From the NCBI GenBank assembly GCA_024449915.1, contig JAMZAV010000353.1, forward strand, positions 310,001-374,000: a stretch of 64,000 nt of DNA, written 5' to 3'. Of the stretch, positions 1 to 12,535 are shown piece after piece. The notes under the pieces are model-generated. The model did not search any database and was not told where the DNA came from. It saw nothing but the letters and a program-made list of their open reading frames with translations. Made by a program: the position numbers and the translations under genes. Position 1 is the stretch's first letter. Each line of letters opens with the position of its first letter. The DNA is from Sweltsa coloradensis. Taxonomy: Eukaryota > Arthropoda > Insecta > Plecoptera > Chloroperlidae.

Positions 1-990
1 TGAGATGAGATATTAATAATTAAAAACAAATCTGACGTTATGTAATAATGATCCTCATTGTAATAAACGTGAGGTTTCATTTCCAAACCTTTCAAGTTTG
101 CAAAATGTTACGAGTATAACATTGTGTTCAATTCAAATGTAAACACAATGTCTACGTCACTTCAGACTCTGAGACTGATTTAATTATCATCTACGAGGAC
201 GCGAAGAAGCTACGCTTTAGAATTTATAGATAAATCTCGACTTGTTTCATATTCTGTGGAATATGTTGACATGTGGAAAGAGATGGGAATTGAAAAACTC
301 GTTATGTCTGCGAGTGAAGGGGTGGGAGGGGGGGGGGGGGGCACGTCGCCGCTGGAAATATTTCCCTTTGTGACGTTGACGTTCAACATGCTGGAAACTG
401 ATGTCTAGGGTAGGCCTAAAGTCGTGTTTTCTCATAAACGTTAACGTTATTTGTTGCTGTGTAGGAGAATGGGTTTTTTTCCTCAAGAGATGAACTGAAT
501 TTTGTATTGTTCGTCAAATACAATATTCAAATCAAATGAATATAGGAGAAAAAAAGTAAGAGTGAACCTACAAAAATGGCTCTAACTCGGTACCTGTTCA
601 AAATAAATCTTTGAAACTTGGCAATAATATAAATAAACCTTCTTGCTATCTGCTCGCCAAGGCTTTAGCTTTAATGTCTCATACTTTCGGCTAGAGCGAT
701 TATTTTATGAATAACTACCTTCGTTTGCTGAACCGCTGTACAGCGGGCTGCCTACGCGACACATGGCAGGCGTACCGTCCGGTGCTGCGACCTAGCGTCG
801 ATAACTAGAACTGCGTAGTCAATCTGTCTTACGAGCTCATGAGACGCGGACAAATATTAGCAAGCGAAACAATATAGCGGCTATGCTCTGTTGCATCTAC
901 AAGAGTGGTACTATCTCGAAATTTGTTCAAGATACATTGTTGAGCATTTGCAGTAAAAAAATCACAAAAAAAAACTTAAAAAAAACAGAC
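1..990. other. AT-rich stretch without recognised gene
   Basis: I see no splice-bounded exon, RNA gene or full repeat here. A run of 14 G lies at 328-341. A GC-richer patch at about 720-900 (around an imperfect gctgtacagc palindrome) is not matched elsewhere in the window. A 79-codon minus frame at 247-486 is low-complexity and not supported as a gene. Confidence 0.5.
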
Positions 991-1265
991 AAACCTTACA
1001 CAATCAAAAGCAATGAGATCTAATAGAAATGCTAAGCTTATGTATACCCTTCTACATTTTCGCAATCCACTTTGCCCTGTGACTACATCCTTGCAAAACT
1101 TGTCAAAATTTTATTTGCAACTATTGTTTTAAATGTAAAAGTTTGTGCAAATTTATTTTGCCAAGTTTTCCAAGGATGCAATCACGGGGCAGTGGATTGC
1201 GAAAATGTAGGAGGGTAAGCTTGGCATTTCTTTTAAATCTCATTGCTTTTGATTGTGTAAGGTTT
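991..1265. repeat. Imperfect hairpin, about 275 bp
   Basis: The left arm (991-1117) and right arm (1154-1265) are inverted copies. The left arm reads aaaccttacacaatcaaaag and the right arm ends with its complement (cttttgattgtgtaaggttt). Both then share a block around cgcaatccact and cattgcttt. Small indels separate the arms and the loop is short. The structure fits a fold-back MITE or an old inverted duplication. No coding is visible. Confidence 0.7.
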
Positions 1266-1269
1266 GGCG

Positions 1270-1660
1270 TTTTGTTACAAGTTTTTTGTTATCTGTGGTA
1301 TCTCATTACTTTTTCAAGTTCCATTACAAAATTATTAATTGGTTAAAATACAATAATTTTATCAAAGTCGATTTAATTGCTATGGTATTAGCCAATAAAC
1401 AATAGAATGTAAAATATCTAGTGGTCCAAAGACTTGTTTTTTTGCAAACAATGTAGGTGAACATTGTCAAGTAACTATAGTTACTTGTTGATTATATTCT
1501 TGTAAAAGGCTTATATTTAAACCTTGATTTGGAAGCCTTCCAGCAAACTTTAACGACTTTTTCTTTTAAAAGACACTATATCACAAAAGCATTAAAGTCC
1601 ATGTAAAATATGAACGTTGTATTTCAACCCGTTTGGCCAGAATCGCTGACCAATTGAAAC
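1270..1660 (+). repeat. Fragment of a dispersed TIR-element family
   Basis: This stretch shares ordered blocks with two other places. The block tctcattactttttcaagtt and the following caaaattatt recur at 29930-29970. The block tatggtatta..caatagaatg recurs at 30442-30468, after an intervening SINE. The blocks near 1440-1650 (tgtcaagt..gttacttgtt, atgtaaaatatgaacgttgt, acccgtttgg) recur at 59260-59490. It therefore looks like an older copy of the element family whose ends begin with actagg at 29.8 and 59.2 kb. Confidence 0.55.
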
Positions 1661-2503
1661 TGACATGTGACATAACATGTGTTGTCATGTACCTAAATCC
1701 CCTCGATTTTGATAGTTTTCAAGTTCACTTCACTTTCATGACGGCTGGGTGACACCTCGAAATCACCCCAACTCTGCTTGCTGTATAATGTGCCTGAGTG
1801 CAGTGTAGCGCACCGCGGCTTGGCTGCGGCACCCTAACGGGCACCTAGATTGTTCGTCAAATTTAACTTTTTATGTTGAGCAATTTAAAAAAAAATGCAT
1901 CAGCTTATGTGCGGGTTAGCACGAAATTATATAATATGGTTCCTTGTAACCTAACTTGCCCCTACGAGATGCAAATCTATAATTAATGTGATTTGATCGA
2001 TCATGCCGGTGTTGCCTAGCTCAGCCCAGAGTCACGAGATTCCAAATTAATAATAAAAGAAAACAGTTGATAAACAAACTTACTTTCTGACAGCTCCCCC
2101 AGCGCCTCTGATGTTGACACTGCTTCTTACTCCTTCAATTAATATTAATAATTAAATATCTCTCTTACAGGCCTAATGATTTAGGAAGCATAGGTGATCC
2201 AAATTCTACAATGATAAAATAGTTAAAAGTTTCCATTGTCCTGTATATTGTTAACGATTGAGAATCAACAGGTTCCTACCTACCTCACTGAGCTCAGTTA
2301 TTAATAATCTATCCACTTATTATTATATCCTTCTACTCTCCATTCTGAGGTCATGCAAAATATTATGATTAATTACTTAATTACATGAATTTAAAGATTA
2401 AAAGATTAATTTGAATTGTCCTTGTACTCATCTATTTGTCGTCTTCTTGGCGATGTTGTAGGGGGGAGGGGGTACGGCGTCTTGATCTTCATGGGTTGGG
2501 CGT
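1661..2503. other. Unrecognised sequence
   Basis: No gene or complete repeat is recognised. A GC-richer patch lies at about 1740-1850. The 2440-2503 end abuts the probable LTR and may be the first bases of its internal region on the minus strand (poly-purine/pyrimidine tract at about 2459-2472). Confidence 0.4.
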
Positions 2504-3590
2504 TGTTACGGTGAATAGGGGTGCACAGGCTCCGGAGAACGACATGACTAGCTGGTCGTTTTGAGCTGGTTCCGATGACACCACGTGATAGTGGTTATCA
2601 TCAAATTTACATTGATGGATAACACACACTGCAATTACACATTGTGGCTCTCGTTACCTTCCCGTCCGAACACGCTTGTTTCACTCCGAAATACATTTGA
2701 CTGACAAGTTTTAAAATCACTTTCCAATAGAATAAACCGGGTACTCGCACATTTCACTGTCTTAATTAGTGGAGTAGTGGATAAATCACACTAGACTCAT
2801 AGTTATAAACACTCGTCGTTACCCCATGTTCGGAGCGATTTCACAAGACTAACGCAAGACTAACACCTCCGTGCACTGTTCAGGGAAGACTCTCTCTCAT
2901 TTAGGCCCTGCCTCCCTTAAGTACTCGAGCTGTCAGGTGTGGCTCTCTCCCACCCTCGACTCCACGTATAGTTCCTTCATAAGTAGAAAACACTAAAACA
3001 TTGGTCATCTTAGCCCTGGTCTCCACGACCTTGTTCATGATATTTATCTAACTTTGAACACCTATTTGCTCTTCTCAACCAACATTCCTAGTTGTTTACT
3101 CCAAAACTGCACGTACGCCCTTGTGCATTCCCACGTACGCCATATGGCGACAGTCAGACGGGGCGAGTTTAGCCAAGCGAGATAATGTCCATGATTTCTT
3201 AACCTAATGCTATTCGAATAGCCAAGATTTCATACAATATCTTCAATTACTCTCTTATTAAACATTGGTTTGATCCAAATCAAACGTATTTCGATTCGTC
3301 ATTACAAGACCTATATATTGAGCTAGTTTAATTTACCAAAAACTCTCATTTACTACCCTTAATTCACTTGATTAACCATTGATTGGAATGCCTAATTACA
3401 GCATCTCAATCGATCATTTGCTTTTCAAACATGATGGCAAGCGACTTTATTACTATATTTTAATAGTTTAATTATTGAATTAATCAATAATACTCCCAAT
3501 TATCGATTTAATTGCCCTTATTTCCCTATAGGGAAATTTATTATAGTTATACGGGCATCAAAATAATTAGCTAGAGGGCATTTCGTTACA
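2504..3590 (-). mobile_element. Probable LTR of a Ty3/gypsy-type retrotransposon
   Basis: Read on the minus strand the block starts TGTAACGAAATG at 3590 and ends CCGTAACA at 2504. That gives the TG..CA termini and short inverted ends (TGTTACG against TGTAACG on the plus strand) expected of an LTR of about 1.09 kb. Directly downstream on the minus strand is ACGCCCAACC, which shares CGCCCAAC with the common tRNA-Lys primer-binding site. No gag or pol frame follows and no second LTR is present, so it would be a lone LTR with a short internal stub. No matching target duplication was found: the flanks are gggcg and tcctc. The family assignment is inference. Confidence 0.45.
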
Positions 3591-3675
3591 TCCTCATTGA
3601 CTTGCTATAAAATGGGAAATCGGTTTGAAATGATTTTTTATTTCTTTATTCAGACACATTAAATAAAAAGAATTA

Positions 3676-3714
3676 ATAAATAAATCCGTATTTAGAGTCT
3701 ACCCACTCAGTCAC
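3676..3714 (-). repeat. SINE-A 3' end fragment
   Basis: The string tttagagtctacccactcag, preceded by an AAATAAATAAAT-like tail, matches the 3' end of the full SINE copies at 30.0 and 60.6 kb in minus orientation. Only the last 40 or so bases of the element are clear. Confidence 0.6.
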
Positions 3715-3790
3715 AATACAAATATCACAAGTACAGGTTATACAAGTAAAAGTTAAAAAATACAATCAGTGAAGACTGTGTTGCCAGATT

Positions 3791-5992
3791 TACACAATAC
3801 AACATATCATAATAAAATCACAATACCATAATATAACTAAACAATTTTTTCACATCTATGAATACTAGAAGTTAATAAATAGTGATTGAACTTTTAGAGC
3901 AAGTAATTTATATAATGTAAATTAAAATTGAGCTAAATTCGAACCTATGGGCAATCTCTCTCTTATCGTCCAATTAAGTTTATTATCTTGAAGAAACTCC
4001 TCCGTGGTTGAATGTTGCTGCTTCTCTGTCGTGAAAAATAAACTAATAATATTAACCTTAGGTGTTTAAACTGCAGTTGGAAGATATTTTACAAATTCGA
4101 TTAGAGGTAAAGCTTCATCCCAGGAACTGATACAGCGCATCGTGCATGTTACATGCTAATCGACGGGACGACACAAACGCGCACAAACCCCAAGTACATC
4201 GTTCGGGTGTGCTTGAGGGTTGGTGTTCATGCAAATGTGAGCGTGTGTTTATGTAGAATGGATTTTAGCGATAGTTTGCCTGCACTGGTTGTGTGAATTT
4301 CTAGAATGCGTTCATCTGAATGTGAATTATCTCATGCAACATTCAAATATGGTAATTCGTTCGCTGATTTAGTTGATGAAAGTTTTTTACTTCGTAAATG
4401 ACGAATGCAAATCAGTTACGTCGAGTCACTCATCGAGTGCGTATAACAACCATTCCCTCGCCGTGGATTGGTCTATCAGATTCGTGTGGCGGACTGGACT
4501 ATATGACTTTTGTTTCGGCTACAAACAACGTTGAGTACAATTTTATAATACACTTTTAGATTACCAAATTAATACTAGCATCGTATCATTGATTCATTTG
4601 CATAATTTAATTAATTTCCTCAGTTGTTCACTTACTATACTTAAAAAAAAAGATTGATAGTTTTGTGAGTGAGTGTTAATATTGTTGATATTTTTGTAGG
4701 TAAAGTTTTTAGTATATTTATTGTTATAGAGTTGGCAGTCACCACCTATTTTAGAGCCATGCTTTTTCCTGCCATCCTCTCGACACATCATTTATTCAAA
4801 TGAATGTGAGAGGGAAAATACAATAAATAAACAAAAAATTGTAACGTTACATTCAAAGTCTTCAAATAAAACCACGTAGATGCATTCTTCGGGTTTTCAT
4901 AGTTTGTTAAATTTATTCAACGAACTTTTGCTTTTCATGCCAAGTATACAAGTTTTATCCATAACAAAATTTTACTTGTGACTTATATTAAATTGAGAAC
5001 ACGCAGAAAAGGACGATTTGAATTGTTCGTGTGTAATACATGACTGTTATATAATATGTTAAATATTGTATTTAGAGTTCTACGCACTAGGTTTGAATAT
5101 TTTATTTTCTCTGCGGTTATTATTGGAGTGTATCGAAGCTGCCCTGTCGATGCCGACTCCATTGTGAATCATGGTTAACCATATGTAATTCGAGCGACTA
5201 CAACAAGCCGCTGTGAACTCTGCAGAACCAGTGCTCGGTAATGCTAATGGCTTTTAGTGGTCGAAATTCTGATAAGTCGGAGTAGATTGCCCATCAGTAT
5301 CACAATGACGAGACGTAATTAGATGCGCTTCGTATCGATTGAATTCCCTCAGACGCTAGGCTTCAGAGGGCAGGATTGATGCCCTATATCGGCCTTCAAA
5401 AATAACAATAAATACAATACAATACCTCAGACACGGCGTCTTCACAATTATGCGCAATCATGTAAGAGAGAAGACGCGATTTAGTATGATATACAAATTG
5501 CTATAATTTGTTCTGATGCATTATGTGTATCAATCAGTTTGGTATACAGAAAACTATAAAAGCTGCTTTCGAGAATCGTTTGTGATAAATTGCAACCAAT
5601 AAATATAATTTTTCAGGTTCACGAATCACGATGTCTAGAATTTAAACGTAAAAATAATAATTTAAATGTGATTATACTTAATTTGCTTATAAAAACGAGC
5701 CGTTGCAGTTACTTCTGTGTGTTCAATAATTTTGTTGGAATTTGTATTACAGGAAAGCTTTTTGTAATGCCAATCAAAACTGTCTCAAAAAGTGATCGCT
5801 TCTTCTCTGCACAAAATCATTTAATATTTTGCAACACTCGATTTTATTTTACATACGTATGCTCCCACACAAGGTTAAAAACTCTACAAATAATGCTAAA
5901 TGTCATTTCAACTGCTTGGCTTATTAAAAGCAAGGTCCACTAGATCTCTGCGCCCGCCGCTCCACTCGCTCACCCAGGCACAGATATTTAAT
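3791..5992. other. Unrecognised AT-rich stretch with a decayed SINE
   Basis: No exon or RNA gene is supported. At 5065-5195 a decayed minus-orientation SINE-A copy can be traced: tatttagagttctacgcact, then a block with gccgactccat that also occurs at 12485-12505. Short frames at 4594-4791 and 5590-5943 have AT-driven composition and no family signature. Confidence 0.45.
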
Positions 5993-7040
5993 ACTAGGAA
6001 AACGCTTAAGTCCCGCCGCGTTGTTGGATGAGCGTAATTGGTGCATTGAGTTGCCATGTGTTATGCGGATTTTCTGTTGTTTTATTATGTTATTATTACC
6101 TCAAAACTTTTATTCTAGTACATTTACTAACAATTGTTCCTACTGCTTCTACAGATTTTAAGATGAAAGGATAATTTCTTTTTTAATGTTCTCACAAGTC
6201 TTATTCTGACAAATTCACCGGACACTTTTTTGATGACATTTATAGTTTTTCATTTAAAATATGGGAAATATAGGTTTTTCACAAAAAACATACATTTTCA
6301 AACAATGCAAAGGGAAAAAATCATATTTATCAAACAAAACAAAAATCATAAAATCCGTCTGGTAAATGTTTAGATGTATTGTTTTTTAATCTTAAACACC
6401 TTTCACTTTAAAAAAAAATGAAAATTGTAAAAGCCTTAGCATTATCCCAGCACCACAGCAAAATTGTAAAATTGCAATTATTAAGAGAAATAATTGTTTG
6501 ATTGCGCTCAAATTTCACACGATAATAATAATTCATAAAATTAAGGTTCTGTGAAAAAATCATTACAATCGGATAAAGCATGTAGGTGTTATAAGTCGAA
6601 GAATGTTTTAAAAATTTAAAAAATCCTAAAATTGCAATTTTCATAAGAAATAATTTTTCGATTGCGCTCAAATTTCACACGAATATATTAATTCATAAAA
6701 TTAAGGTTCTTTGAAAAAATTATTACAATCGAATAAAACATGTAGGTGATTAAAGTCTGAAGATTTTTTTAAAAAATCAAAATAAATCGTAAATTGCGAT
6801 TTTCACGAGAAATAATTTTTTGATCGATTTTTCGAATCGTGCAATTCTAAGTTCAGAGATTTCGAAGGCCTCCAGAAAATTTCATCACAATTGGAGTGTC
6901 GTTTAGCCGGAATCGTGCTAACGAACAGACAAAAATACAAAGAAAAAAAAGAAAGAAAGAATAAAAAACATTCCGGATTTTTTTCTTCAGTGTAGTGAAA
7001 TGAATCTTCGCTTCGCTCGCTACGCTCATCCAATGATTTG
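5993..7040 (+). mobile_element. TIR element F, copy 1 (about 1 kb, non-autonomous)
   Basis: The left end is actaggaaaacgcttaagtc followed by ccgccgcgttgttggatgagcg. The right end carries cttcgctcgctacgctcatccaatg. The ends share the subterminal complement ggatgagcg/cgctcatcc. The interior has a partly tandem unit of about 170 bp at about 6480-6810 (cgctcaaatttcacacga, then ttcataaaattaaggttct, in each unit). The same element occurs in the opposite orientation at 27118-27834 and as a diverged relative at 59161-59752. It has no transposase frame, so it must depend on a helper. Confidence 0.65.
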
Positions 7041-7061
7041 ACCCCGAAAAAAAGAAATGAA

Positions 7062-8026
7062 ACAATTGGCATTGTGTAAAAAAATAAATCACAAATAATT
7101 TAGCCAAAGTCGTCGAAAATCGGACTTGGTGGCTCTACACTTTAACAGCTTTAAGTCTTGAAAATATCGACTCCCCCTTCAAAGATACAAAACGTTTGTA
7201 ACGTTCCTTTATTATTCCTGATGGAATTTCCTTTAAAACAAGATCAAATACAGCCTAAAGTGACGATCGGAGGTAGAAGTAAATATTGACGTAAGAATCA
7301 ATTTTAATGAAAAGTTACGCGTTTTGTATAATTTTGTATACATTGTTGAGAATGTTACGAAATGTTTGAAACGCAAAAAATTCTATTGATAAAAATGTAT
7401 CAATGAACGACTTGTACAAGTATGTAAGATTTTTTGTTATTATGCCTGAACATGCAGAAAATGTCGTAACTATCAGGAAAAGGACTAACAAATTTTTTGT
7501 ATCTGTAAAGAGAGTCAATAATAAAAAAATAGCTGAAAAAGTGTAGAATTAAAAGACGCTATTTTGTAAAAAAAAAAAAAAATGGCGCCTTTCCCCTAAT
7601 CCGATTTTTGCCGACTTTGACTATAGGTTATTTGTGATTTATTTGATTACACAATGCAATTAATTTCATCTTTGTACTATTTTTTACCATGGTTTGTGCA
7701 TTTTTCAGCGTATACAAATGTGCCTATGATTCTTACGTCATTATTTACAACTTTCTCCGGTCGTCACTTCTGGTTGTATTTGGTCTTATTTTAAAGGAAA
7801 TTTAATCAGGAATAATAAAAAAAGTAACAAAACGCTTTGTATCTTTGAAGGAAGGGACGCAATTTTTACAAAATGGCGTCCTTCCCAAAGACCGATTTTC
7901 GCCGACTTTGGCTAAGTTATTTTTTATTAATTTTTACTAAATCCAATTTGCAATTTTCTTGTTTGATCTTTGTACAATTTTTCCCGGGTTTGTGCATTTT
8001 TCACCGTATAAAAATGTGCCTAACCG
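7062..8026. repeat. Fold-back block with an internal tandem duplication
   Basis: The left arm at about 7062-7298 pairs with the right arm at about 7727-7945. For example, ttattattcctgatggaatt on the left faces aatttaatcaggaataataa on the right, and caaagtcgtcgaaaatcgga faces accgattttcgccgactttg. The right side also holds a direct duplication: 7594-7720 and 7868-8020 share atggcgyctttcc, cgattttygccgactttg and gtttgtgcatttttca. It abuts TIR element F and may be part of a larger composite repeat. No coding was seen. Confidence 0.65.
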
Positions 8027-8029
8027 GAG

Positions 8030-10799
8030 GTAAAGTATATAGGTCGTAGAAAAGGTTATATTTATTTTATGTTTTTAAATTTTATGAATTTATTTATTTA
8101 TATTTATTTATTTATTAACTTATTTTATTTGCTTATTTATGTTTATTTATTTCTATATTGATTTAGGTTTTAATGTATTGAACGTCTATTTTCGTTCCTC
8201 TTCCTCCCGTATAGAATGCACTATGCAGTGGCGGAAGAGAGAACCAGCATGAGCGAATGTTTCGCGAACAAGTTGAAAAACTTTTGATTAGCTTTTATGG
8301 TCGAATAAGTTCCACCTACTTTTAGCCGATTGAAGAAATACGTTTCGTTATGTAGGCTAATGCTTACTTGAAAAGTGCCATCAGCATAACCATGGAATTA
8401 CGGTTGCCACAAAGCATGCTATTAACGTTTTTCTGACAATCCGTATCGAATTCTACGAGTTTCTCAAACCAATCTGAATTCCCTTCCCTAACTCTGAGTC
8501 TGAGTGAGCATAATCAGGGGTAGGATATCCCCTGCTTTCATCGATAGCCTGATGATCCTTCTTGACTGCGGCTATCTCCAGTCTGTCTCGACTCTCTGGC
8601 TTTCTAGAGAGTTAGGAGTTTCACCGTACGACATCATGGTGGTTGAGATAGTTGCTGCTTGCGGCTAGGGTGAATGTCAAGCTCGATGTTGCGTATTTCC
8701 GATATCTTAATTAACGATATATCGAAATTGATATTCGATATCGACTTGTCACACTTCCCCCTCAAAATTAAATCCATCGATAAAATTATTACGATACCTG
8801 AATAATTACCCTTGAATGTGAAAGTATAGTCGATTCAAATAATTAGTAAAGTTTGTTCGATTGTATATAATAGTTATTGAGTACTGTTTAATTAAGATTA
8901 AGTAACATTTCAATCTCAAATCTGCTTTATAACATGAAAGCATAAATATAAATTGTCTCTAAATAGAATATTATAGGGATAGGGACTCGAAAAAATATTA
9001 TTTTGCTAGATGAATATTATGGAATCGAATATTTGAATATTAAAACGAAACAAAAAAGTAAAATTATTATGACATTTCTGCTGCTCGCGATAAAAAATCA
9101 AATATTGTAAACGTTTTTCATAAGAAAAAAAATGATGCCGTTTACAGAATGTACTCAAGCTAACGCCACCTATACTTCTTTGCCTCCGGAACAGTTTGAA
9201 CAAACTCTAGTGTCATGGCTATACCGTAGTTAACTCGTAGGCCTATAGTTCTAATGAACGTAATGCAAGCATACAGTATTATTATTACACATGAATAAAC
9301 ATCCATGAAAAATATTACCATCTATTAAAATTTATATTTCATTTTTGTACTTCTTTGATACATTTGGTTTACAACCTTTTCATGTTATGACTTATGTTGA
9401 TAACGTCACAACATAATAAATTGCCAAGAAAAATGCCATTCAATGAAATACAAAGTGTTAATTTATTAGCGTTCATTAACTTTTAAGTTATATTCGTTCA
9501 TTAATATCTAATAATAACTTGAAAATCCTCTTGAAAGAAATAACTTTCAACTTCTACGAAGAAACATATTTGAATAACTTTTAACAAGCCGAAAGTAGTC
9601 AGTGACCGAAGGACGAGAATTTTCAACTTTCCACCGAGAAATTTTTTAAATTAAGGTTTTAATCACATTAAGAAAACTTCTCTCTTCGCTGACTTTCAAG
9701 GGTCTAATTCTGTACTCATTATGCTTCGCGGAAAGTTCTAGCGTTTTTTTTGTTTTTTTTTACCGTTCTAGTATCCTTGGCACGTGCATGAACGAGCGTA
9801 GCGAGTCATTATACTTTGCGTCTCATTTTGTCTTCAAAACCCTCTCATATCTGTTTCGTTCTGTGTTTTGCCCTCTGTAATTGGCTTAGATAAGAATTAG
9901 GAATTACTCGCAGAATACAATGCCATATTTCTACAGTTTAACATCGTGAGGATTAATAAAGCGTCTTCTTCCTAATGTTCTAAATGCCCTGGTTCTGTAT
10001 TATAGAGACTTTAAATGAGAAAAGAATGTGGCAGTTGGAAGCGACTCGGATAAATGTCAGTAATTGGTGTAATTCCTATTTCCTTCCAACCTCCTCCTCC
10101 CTAATGAATCTACTGCATAGTTCGCCGGAGCTTGTAATGGGGTGGTTCGGCAGACGGCCGCTACGGGCGCTTAGCAGAGACCGAGAGCTACGCGAAGTAT
10201 TATACTTTTCACTATTAGTACTGTACGACGGTATATTATTACATTATGTATTCCCTTTATTAGAGTACATTACAAAGGAATAAAACATTCAAAGAAGAAG
10301 GATTATTCTCGTCGTTAGTATATAATAGAGGGAAACAAAGACGTAGGTCTAGAGAAGAATTATGAAAAAATATACTCTTTATGTTCATACTTTGCACAAA
10401 GAGCAGCATATCTTTAATAAAGTATGAGATACAACGAATTATTATCGTCCTAAATTAGATGCACAAGGCCTATAGCTGTTAGCAGACTGGTTTACGTTCT
10501 AATTTGTTTGCAAACTGCGTATTACCCTGTCTTCTATGTTACATTGAAGTGTTCCAGGGTACCATGTTTTAGAAAACCGATTTTCGAGGGGTTGTGTGGG
10601 GGGGGGAGTTACACGATGCTATAAATGATGTAATATTCAATCACAACCAGGATCAAAATGATTTTTCAAATTGTTGGCTAGGATTTTCGGGTTTTAACTT
10701 AATTTCACACCAACATCAAGTTGTCACAGTCGATCCACAAGTTGTCGTTTCACTTAGTAAACATACCCGCTGAACAGACATATGAAACCTCTCCTGCTG
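8030..10799. other. Unrecognised sequence
   Basis: An AT-rich TTTATTTA tract lies at 8080-8160. GATAT/ATATC palindromic clusters lie at 8695-8745. A GC-richer patch at 10080-10200 overlaps a 99-codon plus frame (9984-10283) that has no recognisable domain and is not called. A run of 10 G lies near 10598-10607. No RNA gene or complete repeat was recognised. Confidence 0.45.
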
Positions 10800-10950
10800 T
10801 TTGTTAGAATGACGATACTATGCTCTGAAAGTACCAAAATATGCAGTGTTCTACCGTTTGTGGTTAGAATGACGATACTATGCTCTGAAAGTACCAAAAT
10901 ATGCAGTGTTCTACCGCTTGTGTTTAGAATGACGATACTATGCTCTAAAT
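10800..10950 (+). repeat. Minisatellite, 60-bp unit, about 2.5 copies
   Basis: The unit gaatgacgatactatgctct, followed by gaaagtaccaaaatatgcag and a short spacer, recurs with starts at about 10808, 10868 and 10928. The third copy is truncated after about 25 bases. The copies differ at only a few positions. A minus frame running through it (10754-10954) is a by-product of the 60-bp period, which is divisible by three. Confidence 0.9.
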
Positions 10951-12402
10951 ACAAGTTATGATTTATTAACTATGCAGCTGCATGCTTGAGAAATCTGAAC
11001 ACAGCTCCGACGTCGTCAGCAATTCAATGTGCGCCCCTGATTCAGAATGACGTTTATGTTCTGAGTTGACCGAATTCACTTTGACGACTTGATATGAATA
11101 GTATCACATACTGTCTGAAGCTGACCGACAAAACACGGTGTGCTTCAAGGGGCGTGGTTAGTTGGCGATACATCTTTCACGAATTCTTGTTAATGCTTGT
11201 GGTTTGAGAAATGCTAATACCTAATACATTGTTCCTAACTTAGTGGTTTTAATTTTCGAGTCCAATATGGTGTTTATATCCTTGTGTTGCAAGTACGCTA
11301 AGCTTAAAATTCAAATTATAAAGCAAACGACTTTAACGAAAATATTATACAGAGGTCGTATTCGCCATTCTAAATTAACCGCGCTCATTCGGATTTCTTA
11401 TTTGTGATTTACCACACCTATAATATTAAAAACTATTTAGCTATAACCATAACATGCATAGTTCAAAACGGCGCGTTGGACTAATGAACGGTCTTGTGTT
11501 GTGTTTGAGTTTACCTAATTAACTTGTGTGTTGTGTTTATTGTTCTCATTTGTAAAACGGTGTTTATAATTGAATATGATAGTCGTTATATTAAATAAAC
11601 AATAAATGTAAGCCAAAATAAGACAAATTTTAACGTATTAGTAAACGGAATATTGAACTTGTTTTGTTGAGATAAATAATAATATGTATGTCCATGCGGA
11701 AATTATACATGTTCTAAATTTAAAAGAACAATGAATGAAAAACAAATACAGATCTTGACAATAGTGATTAAATTAATATTTCAGGGTAATTGATTATTCT
11801 TTAAAAAAATAAAAAACACTGTCGTAACGTGTAATTAATTAAGGGGTATATTTTCAAACAAGGAAATTAAAGTAGAGGTTTCAACACGAAAGAGAGAGAT
11901 CACAACCCAAAATATCGCTCACTGTGCACACAGTTGGTAACAGGAATGTCGCGTCTAGTCCCTATGATAACGCTGAATATTGAGAAAGAAGCTTGCAATG
12001 TATTTTTCTCGCCGAAGCGTCACACTCTCTCGTGCGCTCATTGTTCAAGGTAACGAGCTTGAAAGTAATTGAATGCGATGCAGCAATGTAATGTACACAC
12101 AGCAATGCGATTAGCATGGTTGTTGAAAACAAATGAAGGGTTAATGATGAGTGGCATGAAACACGTTGTTCGTTATAATTCAATCAAGTCTTCCTCGCTT
12201 GCAATAAAACTCACCCGCGTGCCCAACTAAAACACTTCATAATTGTTCGGGCCAAACAATTGCCCGGGATTTTATGTAATTTTGGGTTAAAAATTTGCAG
12301 ATGATTAAAATTGAAAATTGAGAATGTTTTTATCTCAAGGTTAAATTCTATTAAAAAAATGATTTGTTTCTGCATTAAATAGATCAATAAACTAAACAAA
12401 TT
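10951..12402. other. Unrecognised sequence
   Basis: No repeat, RNA gene or exon is supported. A somewhat GC-richer, non-repetitive patch at 11880-12190 includes a 73-codon minus frame with no family signature. Confidence 0.45.
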
Positions 12403-12535
12403 CCAATTCAGAGTCTACCTACTCAGTCACATAATCAATATTTAATGGGATTTATTTAAAAGCACACTATGCCAACATCTCGGCGTCGACGCCGACTCCA
12501 TCGACAAGCGAACAATGGCCAACCAGAGACTAGTG
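12403..12535 (-). repeat. SINE-A 3' half fragment, decayed
   Basis: In minus orientation the block begins with cagagtctacctactcagtc. It continues through a region matching the SINE body (gacgccgactccatcgacaa, then caatggccaacc). This corresponds to the last 130 or so bases of the full copies at 30.0 and 60.6 kb, but is more diverged. Confidence 0.6.

Noticed and set aside
9984..10283. 99-codon plus frame
   Set aside because: No recognisable domain, no splice signals assessed as strong, and length is within chance for open stretches here.
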